A stretch of DNA of 10,362 nucleotides from Bacillota bacterium (GCA_023441905.1 JAEZNC010000078.1:1-10362), one strand, 5' to 3'. Shown: positions 1 through 7,218, counted from the first letter of the stretch. Program-made: numbers and translations. Notes: generated by a model from the letters alone, not told the origin.

Positions 1-249
1 GCGGAAAGACGCATGAAGGTTGAGGCGAAGGCCAATTTGAGAAACCGCATCGTCAAATCCGAGCTCAAGACAATCGCGAAAAAATTTCAAGCGGCTGTGA
101 CAGCGGGAGAAAAAGAAGCGGCTGCCGAGCTGTATAGGGAATATACCGGCGCGCTGGATAAAGCGGCTCTTAAGGGCACCATCCACAAAAACGCTGTGAA
201 CCGTAAAAAAGCCCAGATCACAAAGGCGTTTTCTTCACTGACAGCTTAA
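1..249 (+). CDS. rpsT: Small ribosomal subunit protein S20 (bS20), 5' end outside window
   Basis: S20 is a primary 16S rRNA-binding protein of the 30S subunit. The reading frame is open from base 1 and the first in-window codons read AERR before the first Met at base 13. In the S20 family the protein begins with a segment like MPNIKSA, so the Met at 13 is internal and about six residues, including the true start, lie just left of the window. The visible 82 residues match the family pattern: a basic first helix (LRNRIVKSELKT), a central acidic and Ala-rich helix, and the conserved LDKAALKGTIHKNAVNRKK segment near the C-terminus. Full length would be about 88 residues, normal for S20. The gene converges on holA, a common arrangement in Firmicutes. 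A terminator follows the TAA stop closely. Confidence 0.95.
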   Translation, partial: AERRMKVEAKANLRNRIVKSELKTIAKKFQAAVTAGEKEAAAELYREYTGALDKAALKGTIHKNAVNRKKAQITKAFSSLTA

Positions 250-272
250 CAGCTCACACGATTGAAGATAAG

Positions 273-302
273 GCCCCTAAGGTTATCCTTATGGGCTTTT
301 TT
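273..302 (+). terminator. Intrinsic terminator of rpsT
   Basis: The arms are GCCCCTAAGG (273-282) and CCTTATGGGC (287-296). They pair over 10 positions with one mismatch around a TTAT loop and are followed directly by six T residues (297-302). It lies 24 bases after the rpsT stop. On the minus strand the same stem is followed only by CTTATCTT, so it would be a poor terminator for the oncoming holA transcript. Confidence 0.85.
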
Positions 303-319
303 GTGTTCTCTGAAAAAGC

Positions 320-1270
320 CTAAAACCCGTATACGCTGACCAGCGCGGCGCTCAGTGCGAGCCCGGCATCTCTCTGCCCCGATTTGATGCCATAATCCAG
401 CTCAGCAAGCTGCTTTAAGCCGTCACGAAGCTGCGCGGCAGAAAAGCGGCTGCACTCTTTCATGAGCATACGCGCCGCAAAGCTCTTCACATTCAGTGCC
501 GACGCGATACGTTCCTCGCCAAAGCCCGCATCCACCATCGTTCTTGTTTTGTACATGTCTCTGACTTTGCGCGCAAATAACCCAATAAGCCCTTCGGGGC
601 TTTCCGATTCGAGAATCTCCGCGAGCAGGTCCCGCGCTTCTTTCGCTTTTTTATCCACAAACAGCCTGTGAATCTCAAACACGTTATACTCAAGAGAGCG
701 CGACGCGCAGGCTTTCACATACGCCGATGTGATTTCCTGAAAACCGCTGTACACAGCGAGCTTGGCCGTTTCGTTCTCCAACGTGAAATAATCGCAGCCG
801 GACAACGCAACCAGTTCCTCGGCGGTTTTTGCCGATATGCGGGCTCCCTGTATTTTGGCCTGAGCCGCCACAAAATCCGCACAGGCGGCGGCGGTGGGCG
901 CTGCAAACTCACGCACTTCTCCAAGCTCCGCAATGCGTTTGTAGAGCGTCCGGCGCTTATCGGGCGCATCAGTACTGCACAGCACCAACACGGTGGTCTC
1001 CGGCATCTTATCGAGATACGCCGCGAGCTTCTTGGCATCCTCGGCGCTGCCCGACGTGCCGAGCCACGGACAATCGAGCACGGCCAGCAGGCGGTGCTCC
1101 GCCATAAAGGGATACTCTGCGCATGCCGCAATCAGCTCGTCTACCTTGGGCACCGTTTTGTATTCTGTTATATTGAGCGTTTCGTTAGGAATATTGAGCA
1201 CGCCTTTCAGCTTTTTCAGGCTGCTGCGCACCATATATCCTTCGCCCGCAAAAATGTATAAATTCTTCAT
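320..1270 (-). CDS. holA: DNA polymerase III delta subunit (clamp loader)
   Basis: HolA is the delta subunit of the replicative clamp loader, which opens the beta sliding clamp in the cytoplasm. The 316-residue product begins MKNLYIFAGEGYMVRSSLKKLK, matching the family's N-terminal strand and degenerate P-loop region (delta is an AAA+ fold without ATPase activity). A long middle AAA-like domain follows, with the segment TTVLVLCSTDAPDKRRTLYKRI typical of delta. The C-terminal helical collar contains the pattern NVFEIHRLFVDKKAKEARDLL, then GLIGLFARKVRDMYK. Length is slightly below the usual 330-345 residues. ATG (1270-1268) follows the ComEC TAA stop (1273-1271) with no gap. The Shine-Dalgarno-like GGTGAG lies within the last comEC codons, so translational coupling is likely. 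It is the last gene of the minus-strand operon and converges on rpsT. Confidence 0.9.
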   Translation of the reverse strand: MKNLYIFAGEGYMVRSSLKKLKGVLNIPNETLNITEYKTVPKVDELIAACAEYPFMAEHRLLAVLDCPWLGTSGSAEDAKKLAAYLDKMPETTVLVLCSTDAPDKRRTLYKRIAELGEVREFAAPTAAACADFVAAQAKIQGARISAKTAEELVALSGCDYFTLENETAKLAVYSGFQEITSAYVKACASRSLEYNVFEIHRLFVDKKAKEARDLLAEILESESPEGLIGLFARKVRDMYKTRTMVDAGFGEERIASALNVKSFAARMLMKECSRFSAAQLRDGLKQLAELDYGIKSGQRDAGLALSAALVSVYGF

Positions 1271-3532
1271 TTACTCACCATAAGTCTGAACCGAGATTCC
1301 TTCTTCGATATTGAAAACGACCGCGTGATTCTGTCTGGTCGTCAACACATGCCCGCTGTAATCCTGCAGATTGCGCATCGCGAGCGGACTCGGATGCCCA
1401 AATCGGTTTTCACCCACGCTGACGACACTGTAAACAGGTTTTATCACGCTAAGCGGCAGACGGTAAGACGACTGCGCCGAACCGTGATGGGCTGCCTTAT
1501 AGACATCCACGGGGGGAAGCCCTGTAAACAGCGCCGTTTCTTTTTGGCCGGATATATCGCCAGCCAGCAGCACGCTGTGGTTTTTGTATTGCATCAGCAG
1601 CACCAGCGACAGATCGTTTGTTGTCTCGGCACTGCTGTTGCTGTACGGGTATAATACCACGGCTTTCGTTTCATCGTCCAGCAGAACAGCATCCCCCGCT
1701 GTGAGCGGCACCACCTGCGCTTTGGGCATGGCGGCCGCCACGGTCTCGTACTCCTGCGTGCTGCAGTAAGCCTTTTTTATCAGCCCTTGGGCATAAAGCG
1801 CCATGAGGCCCGAAAAGTGGTCGTCATCGGTATGCGAGACAAACACGGCGTCCGGCGTGATGCCATTGCGCATCGCAAAGCTCACCACCTCGTCCGCGCT
1901 CTTCTCCGGCCCGCCGTCCACGAAATAATCACCGCCCTGTGCCGTGCGGATATACGAGGCATCGCCCTGCCCCACATCGAGGAACGTAACCGTCATCCCC
2001 GAAGGCTGCGCGAGTAGCAGCGCGGCTGTCACAGCAGCCGCCAGTACGCCGCTCAGCGCGGCTTTGAGCCTTGCACTGATCAGCAGGTATTTAGAGACGA
2101 TGAACAGCAATACGAAAGAGGCGATTGTCACATACCATGACGGAGATGCCGCATTGAACGCGGCAAAAGGCAGCACAGCGAGCGCGTTGATGAGAAGAAG
2201 CATCAGCCGTATCACGGCATCGGCGGCAAACGCAAGATAAGCGGCCGCCTGCCCGATCACAAGCCCGAGCATCGTGATAATAAACACAAGAATCATCGCG
2301 AGGGACGCGAGAGGTAGCACCACCACATTCACAACAATGCTGATCAGCGAAAGACGGTTGAACGAAGCCGCAAGCACCGCCGTTGTGCCCGCCGTTCCGC
2401 CGACCGCAGCGGAGATCATATCGGGCAGGCTCCATGGAAGCGCTTTGTCAAGCAGCCGTTTGAGCTGCGCGCCCACCGTGAGCAGCCCGAAAACAGCCCC
2501 GTAGGAGAGCTGAAAGCCCACCATAAAAAGGTCGAGCGGGCTTGTGATTAAAGAAATGATGAAAGCGAGCGCAAGGCTCGAGAGCGTATCCGGCTGCTTG
2601 CCCGTATGCCTGCCGAGCAGCAGCACCGCCGCCATGATGGCTGCGCGTACGATAGACGGCGTCAGCCCGGTCAGGAACGTGTAGAAAACGATAAATACGA
2701 GCGTCACAATCAGCGATGAGGTGCGGCCCAAACGGATCAGCCGAAAAAAACCGTATACCGCCACGATGAGTATCACCGCGTTTAACCCGGATACCGCCAG
2801 CACGTGCACCATACCGGTGTCCCGAAACGCGCCGAAGGTATCCTCATCGAGCGACTGCTTATCTCCAAGCAGCATGCCCTTGGCCACAGCCGAGGTGTCC
2901 GGCGCGAACACCTCATCAATCACGCGGCTAAGACTACTGCGCATATCAGCCATAAAGGAAGAGAACGACACGCGGCTGCCGGTGACCGTTACAGATTGCG
3001 CATACGCTTTGTACTGTATGCCTTCTGAGAGCAGGTACAGCTTTTCATCGAAGCCGCCCGGATTGCGCACGCCGTCCGGTATTTTAACCTCGGCCTGCGT
3101 CTCGATCACATCACCGCTTTTGAGCTGCGGAAAAGCGGGCGCGTAGAGCCTGATGCCGCCGCAGGCTATGCCGTCCATCCGGGCATCCTCCAGCACGCAC
3201 ACAGTACTGCCGTAATCATTGACGAACGGCTCGGCGGCGACATGCCCCGTCACGGTTTTTGTGCCGTTTTCCAGATATGGCACACTGACCGCCGTCGCCG
3301 ACAAAAACGAGCCAAGCAGCGCGAATGCCGCACAGAAAAGCGCGAACGAAGGTTTGGCTCTGCGAATCAGCAGACAGACGCAAACAGCCGCAGCGGCAAA
3401 CGCCGCGGCGGCTGTGAGATAGAGCGAAGCTAAATGAAAATAACGGCCAAGAACGATGCCGGCTGCTAGGCAAACAGCCATTACAGTGAGAGGGCGCTTA
3501 TTGAACACGCGTTGCTGCGTCACGCCTCTCAC
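1271..3532 (-). CDS. comEC: ComEC/Rec2 family DNA-uptake channel with C-terminal metallo-beta-lactamase domain
   Basis: ComEC is the inner-membrane channel that takes single-stranded DNA into the cytoplasm during natural transformation. The 753-residue product has the family's order. Residues 1-60 hold N-terminal membrane helices and a short soluble OB-like region follows. The multi-helix Competence domain begins near residue 200 and carries HVLAVSGLN near residue 245. A metallo-beta-lactamase-like domain starts near residue 512. That domain shows TFLDVGQGDASYI, the metal motif SHTDDDHFSG (about residue 565), LLAGDISG, AAHHGS (about 680) and GHPSPLA (about 712), so its active-site motifs look intact. 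The start is GTG (3532-3530): GAGG at 3543-3540 gives a 7-base spacer, and the upstream gene's TAG stop is only two bases away. No comEA is seen next to it. Presence alone does not show that the organism is transformable. Confidence 0.95.
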   Translation of the reverse strand: MRGVTQQRVFNKRPLTVMAVCLAAGIVLGRYFHLASLYLTAAAAFAAAAVCVCLLIRRAKPSFALFCAAFALLGSFLSATAVSVPYLENGTKTVTGHVAAEPFVNDYGSTVCVLEDARMDGIACGGIRLYAPAFPQLKSGDVIETQAEVKIPDGVRNPGGFDEKLYLLSEGIQYKAYAQSVTVTGSRVSFSSFMADMRSSLSRVIDEVFAPDTSAVAKGMLLGDKQSLDEDTFGAFRDTGMVHVLAVSGLNAVILIVAVYGFFRLIRLGRTSSLIVTLVFIVFYTFLTGLTPSIVRAAIMAAVLLLGRHTGKQPDTLSSLALAFIISLITSPLDLFMVGFQLSYGAVFGLLTVGAQLKRLLDKALPWSLPDMISAAVGGTAGTTAVLAASFNRLSLISIVVNVVVLPLASLAMILVFIITMLGLVIGQAAAYLAFAADAVIRLMLLLINALAVLPFAAFNAASPSWYVTIASFVLLFIVSKYLLISARLKAALSGVLAAAVTAALLLAQPSGMTVTFLDVGQGDASYIRTAQGGDYFVDGGPEKSADEVVSFAMRNGITPDAVFVSHTDDDHFSGLMALYAQGLIKKAYCSTQEYETVAAAMPKAQVVPLTAGDAVLLDDETKAVVLYPYSNSSAETTNDLSLVLLMQYKNHSVLLAGDISGQKETALFTGLPPVDVYKAAHHGSAQSSYRLPLSVIKPVYSVVSVGENRFGHPSPLAMRNLQDYSGHVLTTRQNHAVVFNIEEGISVQTYGE

Positions 3533-3534
3533 CG

Positions 3535-4266
3535 CTAAACCTCGTATGTCTGCAGCTCCTCAATCAGCTCGGCTGACGGGAAGCTCTTTTTCACCTCGTC
3601 TATGATGTCGTTCTCGTTGTATTCGGGGAAAATATGTGTGACGAGCATGCGCTTCACCTGCGCGTCCAGCGCGATTTCACCGGCTTCCACCGCGTCCACA
3701 TGCGGCGCGCCGGGTACCTTGTCTCGCGAAAGAAAAGCCGCCTCCATCAGCAGCAGATCAGCGCCATTGGCAAACGGCGCGAGCCTGTCCGTTTCGCGCG
3801 TATCGCCGGAAAACACAAAGGCTTTCCCATCCGCCTCAAACCGCATTGCATAGCTCGGCACAGGGTGCGGCATCAGCGAAAAACGCACGTCCAAACCGCA
3901 AATGGTCGTATGCATACCGTCCTCTATGGTTTGCGCGCTGATCATACCGTGCGCGCGTATCAGGCCGGATTCGGTTTCGGGCTGAGCAGGTAAATAAACA
4001 GGCAGCGGTGCCGTCCTCTGCCCCATCTTTTTCGAAGCATCGAGCGCGTAGCGCAAAGTCAGCACGTCGCCCATATGGTCGGCATGCAGATGTGAGAGCA
4101 CGAGCGCGTCGATATCCGCCGGGCGAAGCAGCCCCAGCAGACGCGTTAACGAACCGCAGCCCATATCAATGACGATATTTTTTTCGTTATGCGTCAGCAG
4201 GTAGCATGAGCAGCTGGCTCCTGCGCGCGGGTACGGGCCGTATCGTCCGATACATGTCAGTTTCAT
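3535..4266 (-). CDS. MBL-fold metallohydrolase, YhfI / RNase Z-like group
   Basis: This is a 243-residue cytoplasmic metal-dependent hydrolase of the metallo-beta-lactamase superfamily. It resembles Bacillus YhfI; the substrate is unknown. The metal ligands are visible: H59, H61, D63 and H64 in SHLHADHMGD, H134 in MPHPVPSYAMRF, D155 in FSGDTRETD and H211 in LVTHIFPEY, so a two-metal site looks complete. The N-terminal GRYGPYPRAGASCSCYLL is typical of this subgroup. The frame stays open upstream to 4392, but that extension lies inside the ECF gene and has no family similarity. The ATG at 4266 is chosen because AAGGA lies 8 bases upstream and it overlaps the ECF stop as ATGA. It has no signal peptide or membrane helix. 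It sits just upstream of comEC, whose own C-terminal domain is also an MBL fold, but the two belong to different subgroups. Confidence 0.88.
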   Translation of the reverse strand: MKLTCIGRYGPYPRAGASCSCYLLTHNEKNIVIDMGCGSLTRLLGLLRPADIDALVLSHLHADHMGDVLTLRYALDASKKMGQRTAPLPVYLPAQPETESGLIRAHGMISAQTIEDGMHTTICGLDVRFSLMPHPVPSYAMRFEADGKAFVFSGDTRETDRLAPFANGADLLLMEAAFLSRDKVPGAPHVDAVEAGEIALDAQVKRMLVTHIFPEYNENDIIDEVKKSFPSAELIEELQTYEV

Positions 4267-4760
4267 ACGAGCAATCCTTTTGTTCTTTTTACGGGATAAT
4301 AGAGCGCCACAGCCACCGCAACGCCAGCCGCCCACTGAATCAGATTGAACGGCAATGTGCCCGCCGCATATGTCCAGCCGAACAGCACCCATTCAAATAC
4401 GCCGTAACCCACCGTCATAATCGCACCGCCGATGACGCAAGCGATCATGAATTTGACAATTCCCCCTTGTTTCATCATGAGCGCGCAGACAAGGCCCATC
4501 AGCGCTTTGATGACGAGCGTGGCCGGAATATAAATGCCGCCGCCGAGCAGCACATCGGCCAGCATACTGCCGATACCCGCCGCGGCTGCCGCCCACGGCG
4601 CAGACACAATCATACCGGCGCAGTAAATCACGCTGTCACCGATATTCATGTAAGCGCCGTTCGCATTGACGGGAAAACGAATCAGAAACGTAAAAACGAA
4701 GATGAGTGCGGCCAGTATGCTCGAAACCACGAGCGTTTTGGTATGGTTTTTTTTAGTCAA
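4263..4760 (-). CDS. ECF transporter substrate-binding (S) subunit, substrate unassigned
   Basis: S subunits of energy-coupling factor importers bind a vitamin or other micronutrient in the membrane and dock with shared EcfA-EcfA'-EcfT modules encoded elsewhere. The 165-residue product is almost wholly hydrophobic, with about five or six membrane helices. It carries the S-subunit pattern GAYMNIGDSVIYCAGMIVSAPWAAAAAGIGSMLADVL, then YIPATLVIKALMGL. This places it in the riboflavin-transporter-like ECF S group (Pfam PF07155 type), which includes members of several specificities, so no substrate is assigned. The start is TTG at 4760, supported by GGAGG (4772-4768) with a 7-base spacer. No ATG suits better. 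The TGA stop overlaps the next gene's ATG by four bases (ATGA), implying translational coupling. No energizing subunits are in the window. Confidence 0.85.
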   Translation of the reverse strand: MTKKNHTKTLVVSSILAALIFVFTFLIRFPVNANGAYMNIGDSVIYCAGMIVSAPWAAAAAGIGSMLADVLLGGGIYIPATLVIKALMGLVCALMMKQGGIVKFMIACVIGGAIMTVGYGVFEWVLFGWTYAAGTLPFNLIQWAAGVAVAVALYYPVKRTKGLLV

Positions 4761-4788
4761 TTATGCCCCTCCAAAATGCCTTTTTTTC

Positions 4789-4817
4789 ATTCTAATGCAT
4801 TTTCGGGGTTGATGCAA
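4789..4817 (-). promoter_or_regulatory. Sigma-A-like promoter of the ECF-MBL-comEC-holA operon
   Basis: On the minus strand TTGCAT (4817-4812) and TAGAAT (4794-4789) are separated by exactly 17 bases. The -10 matches the consensus at five of six positions and the -35 at its TTG. Transcription would start near 4782, leaving a leader of only about 20 bases that holds the strong Shine-Dalgarno GGAGGGG. Such a leader is too short for a riboswitch. The call rests on consensus match and position only. Confidence 0.55.
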
Positions 4818-4933
4818 CGCTTTCGTATTTCTGCTTTGCTGTTGAAAAGTTGAAACAAGATTTTGATTACAAGAGCTGTTATTCTGCTTTTGCGATTTCG
4901 TCTGCTCGTGTACAGCTTCGAATAAGCTCACAA

Positions 4934-4972
4934 GATCGTCAATAAAGTGCCGAATGTCATCTATTGACGATC
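4934..4972. repeat. Inverted repeat with perfect 11-base arms
   Basis: GATCGTCAATA (4934-4944) and TATTGACGATC (4962-4972) are exact reverse complements around a 17-base spacer. Neither strand has a T run after the stem, so it is not a standard intrinsic terminator. It could be the stem of a structured RNA, a protein-binding dyad or a leftover end of a small mobile element. It lies about 220 bases upstream of asnB. Confidence 0.8.
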
Positions 4973-5063
4973 AGATACTGCCATACTTAGCTATGACAGA
5001 AAAGAGGGATATCGGCAGCCTGTAATGCGGCGCATACGCTGAACATAAATTCTTTATATGTCG

Positions 5064-5082
5064 ATCTCACATAACGTGAGAT
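5064..5082. promoter_or_regulatory. Operator-like palindrome upstream of asnB
   Basis: ATCTCAC (5064-5070) and GTGAGAT (5076-5082) form perfect 7-base arms around ATAAC. The 19-base dyad in AT-rich DNA has the size and symmetry expected of a dimeric regulator's operator, and it lies about 68 bases upstream of the proposed asnB -10. The regulator is unknown. The flanking AT-rich stretch (TAAATTTA) is not a clear terminator tail. Symmetry is seen; function is inferred. Confidence 0.4.
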
Positions 5083-5149
5083 TAAATTTATGAGCATCGG
5101 CATAAACATGAACACATTTTTTCTCAGTCACGCGCCATTCCCCTGTTCA

Positions 5150-5155
5150 TATACT
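5150..5155 (+). promoter_or_regulatory. Possible -10 element of the asnB promoter
   Basis: TATACT matches the sigma-A -10 consensus at five of six positions and would start transcription near 5162, leaving a leader of about 30 bases. No good -35 lies at the right distance (CAGTCA at 5125-5130 is 19 bases away and weak), so the promoter may need an activator or may be elsewhere. The ribosome site is also unusual: GGGGGG (5175-5180) with a 10-base T-rich spacer to the ATG. Confidence 0.3.
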
Positions 5156-5190
5156 GAAAAGTAGAACGACGGACGGGGGGCTTTTTATTT

Positions 5191-7025
5191 ATGTGTGGAA
5201 TCGCAGGGATTGTGGATTTTGAAAACGATATGCTGAATGAGTGCGCGACGCTCGCAGCGATGATGGACGCGGTGAGCCACCGCGGCCCTGATTCGGCTGG
5301 CACATTTTTAACGCATCAGGCGGCTCTCGGGCACAGGCGATTAACCGTGGTAGACCCGGCGGGCGGCAGCCAGCCAATGACGCGCAGCATCGGCACCAAT
5401 ACATACACCATTGTTTACAACGGCGAGCTGTACAACACGCCGGAGATCAAACAGGAACTGACCGAGCAAGGCCACCGCTTTTTCTCCCACTCGGATACTG
5501 AAGTGCTGCTAATGTCTTACGTGGAGTGGGGTCCGTCGTGCGTGGAGCGCCTCAACGGCATATTCGCGTTCGCCATCTGGGACGAAAAAAACAGCGCATA
5601 TTCCTGGCGCGTGACAGAATGGGCGTGAAACCGCTGTTCATCGCGCGCGCAGGCCACGCGCTGCTGTTCGGTTCCGAGATCAAGGCACTGCTCGCGCATC
5701 CCAGGATATCCCCCATACTCGCCGAAGACGGCCTGCTCGAGCTTTTCGCGCTGGCTCCGGCGCGCACAGCCGGCAAAACGTTTTTCAAAGGCATTGAAGA
5801 ACTTCGCCCGGGCGAATGCATGACCTACTCACCGCTTGGCACCTATGTGCATAAATACTGGCAGTTTGCGAGCGCAGAGCATACCGACAGCCTTCACAAA
5901 ACCACCGACACACTGCGCAGCCTCATCATCGATTCCGCGAAACGCCAGATGGTTGCGGATGTGCCCGTGTGCACATTTTTATCGGGCGGTGTCGATTCAA
6001 GCACGCTCTCGGCCATAGCCGCCGCTTACTCTGCAGAAAAAGGCGAAAAACTGAATACCTTTTCCATCGATTATACGGACAACGACAAGTATTTCGCGCG
6101 CAGCATCTTTCAGCCGAACTCAGACGGCGAATACATCGACATCATGCGCCGTCACATCGGCAGCGACCACACAACGTGCCTGTATGATTCGGATCAGCTT
6201 GTGGGCGCACTGCGCGACGCGATGACCGCGCGGGATTTACCCGGCATGGCGGATGTGGATTCGAGCCTGCTTCTGTTCTGCCGGGACATTAAAAAACACG
6301 CCACCGTGGCGCTCTCCGGTGAATGCGCCGACGAGATATTCGGCGGATACCCTTGGTTCTACCGCGATGAGCTGTTAAACCTCGACATGTTCCCTTGGGC
6401 CAACTCGCTTGAGCTGAGGCGCAGCGTGATGGCCCGCGCGCTGCACAAGCTGCCGATAGAAAGCTACGCGAAAAGCCGCTATTTTGATACCATCGAAGAA
6501 ACGCCGCTGCTCGGCAGTGAAACGCCGCTCGAGCGCCGCCGCCGCCAGATGTTTTATCTCAACATCAAATGGTTCATGGCAAATCTGCTCGACCGCAAGG
6601 ACAGGATGAGCATGGCGTGCGGGCTCGAGGTGCGTGTGCCGTTCTGCGACCATCGCATCGCCGAATACGCGTGGAACATACCATGGAACATCAAAAACAT
6701 CGGCGGCATGGAAAAGGGCATACTGCGCCTTGCCGTGAAGGACCTGCTGCCCGAAAGCATTTACAATCGTAAAAAGAGCCCGTATCCCAAAACGCACAAT
6801 CCCGAATACACGCGGCTCGTATCCGCCGCGCTCAAGGCCGTGCTGGCAGACCCCAAAGCGCCTGTTCATGCGCTGATTGACAAACAGACAGCGGAAGAGA
6901 TGCTCGATTCGCTAAGCCTTGTTACGCCGTGGTTCGGGCAGCTGATGACGGGGCCGCAGCTGTTCGCGTTTTTGCTTCAGCTTAATATGTGGCTGGAGGA
7001 TTATAAGGTAAAAATAGAAATCTGA
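5191..7025 (+). CDS. asnB: Asparagine synthase (glutamine-hydrolysing), interrupted by a -1 frameshift
   Basis: AsnB makes asparagine from aspartate, ATP and glutamine in the cytoplasm. The first frame (5191-5628) carries the class II glutamine amidotransferase domain: nucleophile Cys2 in MCGIAG, SHRGPDSAG, YNGELYN and SDTEVLL. At the A7 run (5585-5591) it leaves the conserved frame and ends in TGA at 5626. The conserved sequence resumes in the -1 frame from CAG at 5592 (QRIFLARDRMGVKPLF) and runs to TGA at 7023-7025. It includes the ATP PP-loop SGGVDSS (composite residues 265-271), SGECADEIFGGYPWF and DRKDRMSMACGLEVRVPFCDHRIAEY. The joined product would be 611 residues, normal for Gram-positive AsnB/AsnO. 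Apart from the shift no defect is visible. It is a single-gene unit flanked by a weak promoter and terminators. Sequencing error, recent null mutation and ribosomal or transcriptional slippage all fit. Confidence 0.85.
5585..5592 (+). other. A7 run / A_AAA_AAC slippery heptamer at the asnB frame change
   Basis: In the upstream frame the codons are GAA AAA AAC (5584-5592), which gives A_AAA_AAC in exactly the register of a canonical -1 slippery site. A -1 slip places the ribosome on CAG CGC ATA TTC, which encodes the conserved QRIF of the family with no residue gained or lost. Eight As instead of seven would also give one continuous frame. A 7-base GC stem (GCGCGTG at 5607-5613 with CACGCGC at 5655-5661) begins 14 bases downstream. 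That is farther than usual for a stimulator and may be chance in GC-rich sequence. Confidence 0.6.
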
Positions 7026-7106
7026 AGAAGCGCAGTGAACACTTCGCGCCAACAGTAATGTATCACAGCGTCAGCTGATCATAAACATGGTGTTCGTCTC
7101 AAATCA

Positions 7107-7136
7107 AAAAACATATCGGAGCTCCGATATGTTTTT
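7107..7136. terminator. Bidirectional terminator between asnB and the GerMN operon
   Basis: AAAAACATATCGGAG (7107-7121) and CTCCGATATGTTTTT (7122-7136) are a perfect 15-base palindrome with no unpaired centre in DNA. In RNA it would fold with a small loop of the central bases. An A run on one side and a T run on the other give each strand a U tract after a stem. It lies 81 bases after the asnB stop and 88 bases beyond the GerMN gene's stop, as expected for a shared terminator of convergent units. Confidence 0.85.
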
Positions 7137-7218
7137 CTGCTTCAATTGCGGTCAGCAGCAATAATCTAACAGTCTATTCGAAGACTGCCCGAAAAGCGAG
7201 AGCCTGTCTCCAAACCAG

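Larger units (their letters stand above)
4761..5190. other. Divergent intergenic region without a credible gene
   Basis: These 430 bases separate the minus-strand ECF gene from the plus-strand asnB gene and are more AT-rich than either neighbour. I find no open frame with a plausible start, ribosome site and family likeness. The region holds the ECF promoter at its left end, a weak asnB -10 element at its right end, and several inverted repeats between: AGCTT-CGAAT-AAGCT (4914-4928), perfect 11-base arms (4934-4972), ATGCG-G-CGCAT and ATCTCAC-ATAAC-GTGAGAT (5064-5082). I see no T-box motif or known riboswitch core. It could hold a small RNA, operators or a decayed element. Confidence 0.6.

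Noticed and set aside
668..1261. Long plus-strand open frame antisense to holA
   Set aside because: It is a codon-bias shadow of the holA frame, with Arg/His-rich low-likelihood protein sequence, no ribosome site and no recognisable domain.
4267..4392. N-terminal extension of the MBL hydrolase
   Set aside because: The open frame lies wholly inside the ECF coding sequence, has no ribosome site and no family likeness. The ATGA overlap with AAGGA upstream gives a better start at 4266.
4761..4782. Riboswitch in the ECF gene leader that would reveal its substrate
   Set aside because: The proposed transcription start leaves only about 20 bases before the TTG, enough for a ribosome site only.
4206..4853. 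Plus-strand open frame across the ECF gene and its promoter
   Set aside because: The translation is Arg/His-rich and unlike any family I know. The opposite frame encodes a clear membrane protein, so this is a shadow.
5000..5190. T-box or amino-acid riboswitch upstream of asnB
   Set aside because: I see no T-box TGGNACC core, no specifier-loop layout and no terminator or antiterminator pair near the asnB start. The likely leader is only about 30 bases.
6375..6869. Minus-strand open frame inside asnB
   Set aside because: The plus-strand frame carries conserved AsnB motifs throughout, and the antisense frame has no start signals or domain.
5526..7025. A separate, shorter synthetase gene starting at the ATG at 5526
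   Set aside because: The first 22 or so residues from this ATG are antifamily sequence from the wrong frame of the conserved amidotransferase region. Family likeness starts only at the A7 run. No ribosome site precedes it, so the two halves are one interrupted gene.
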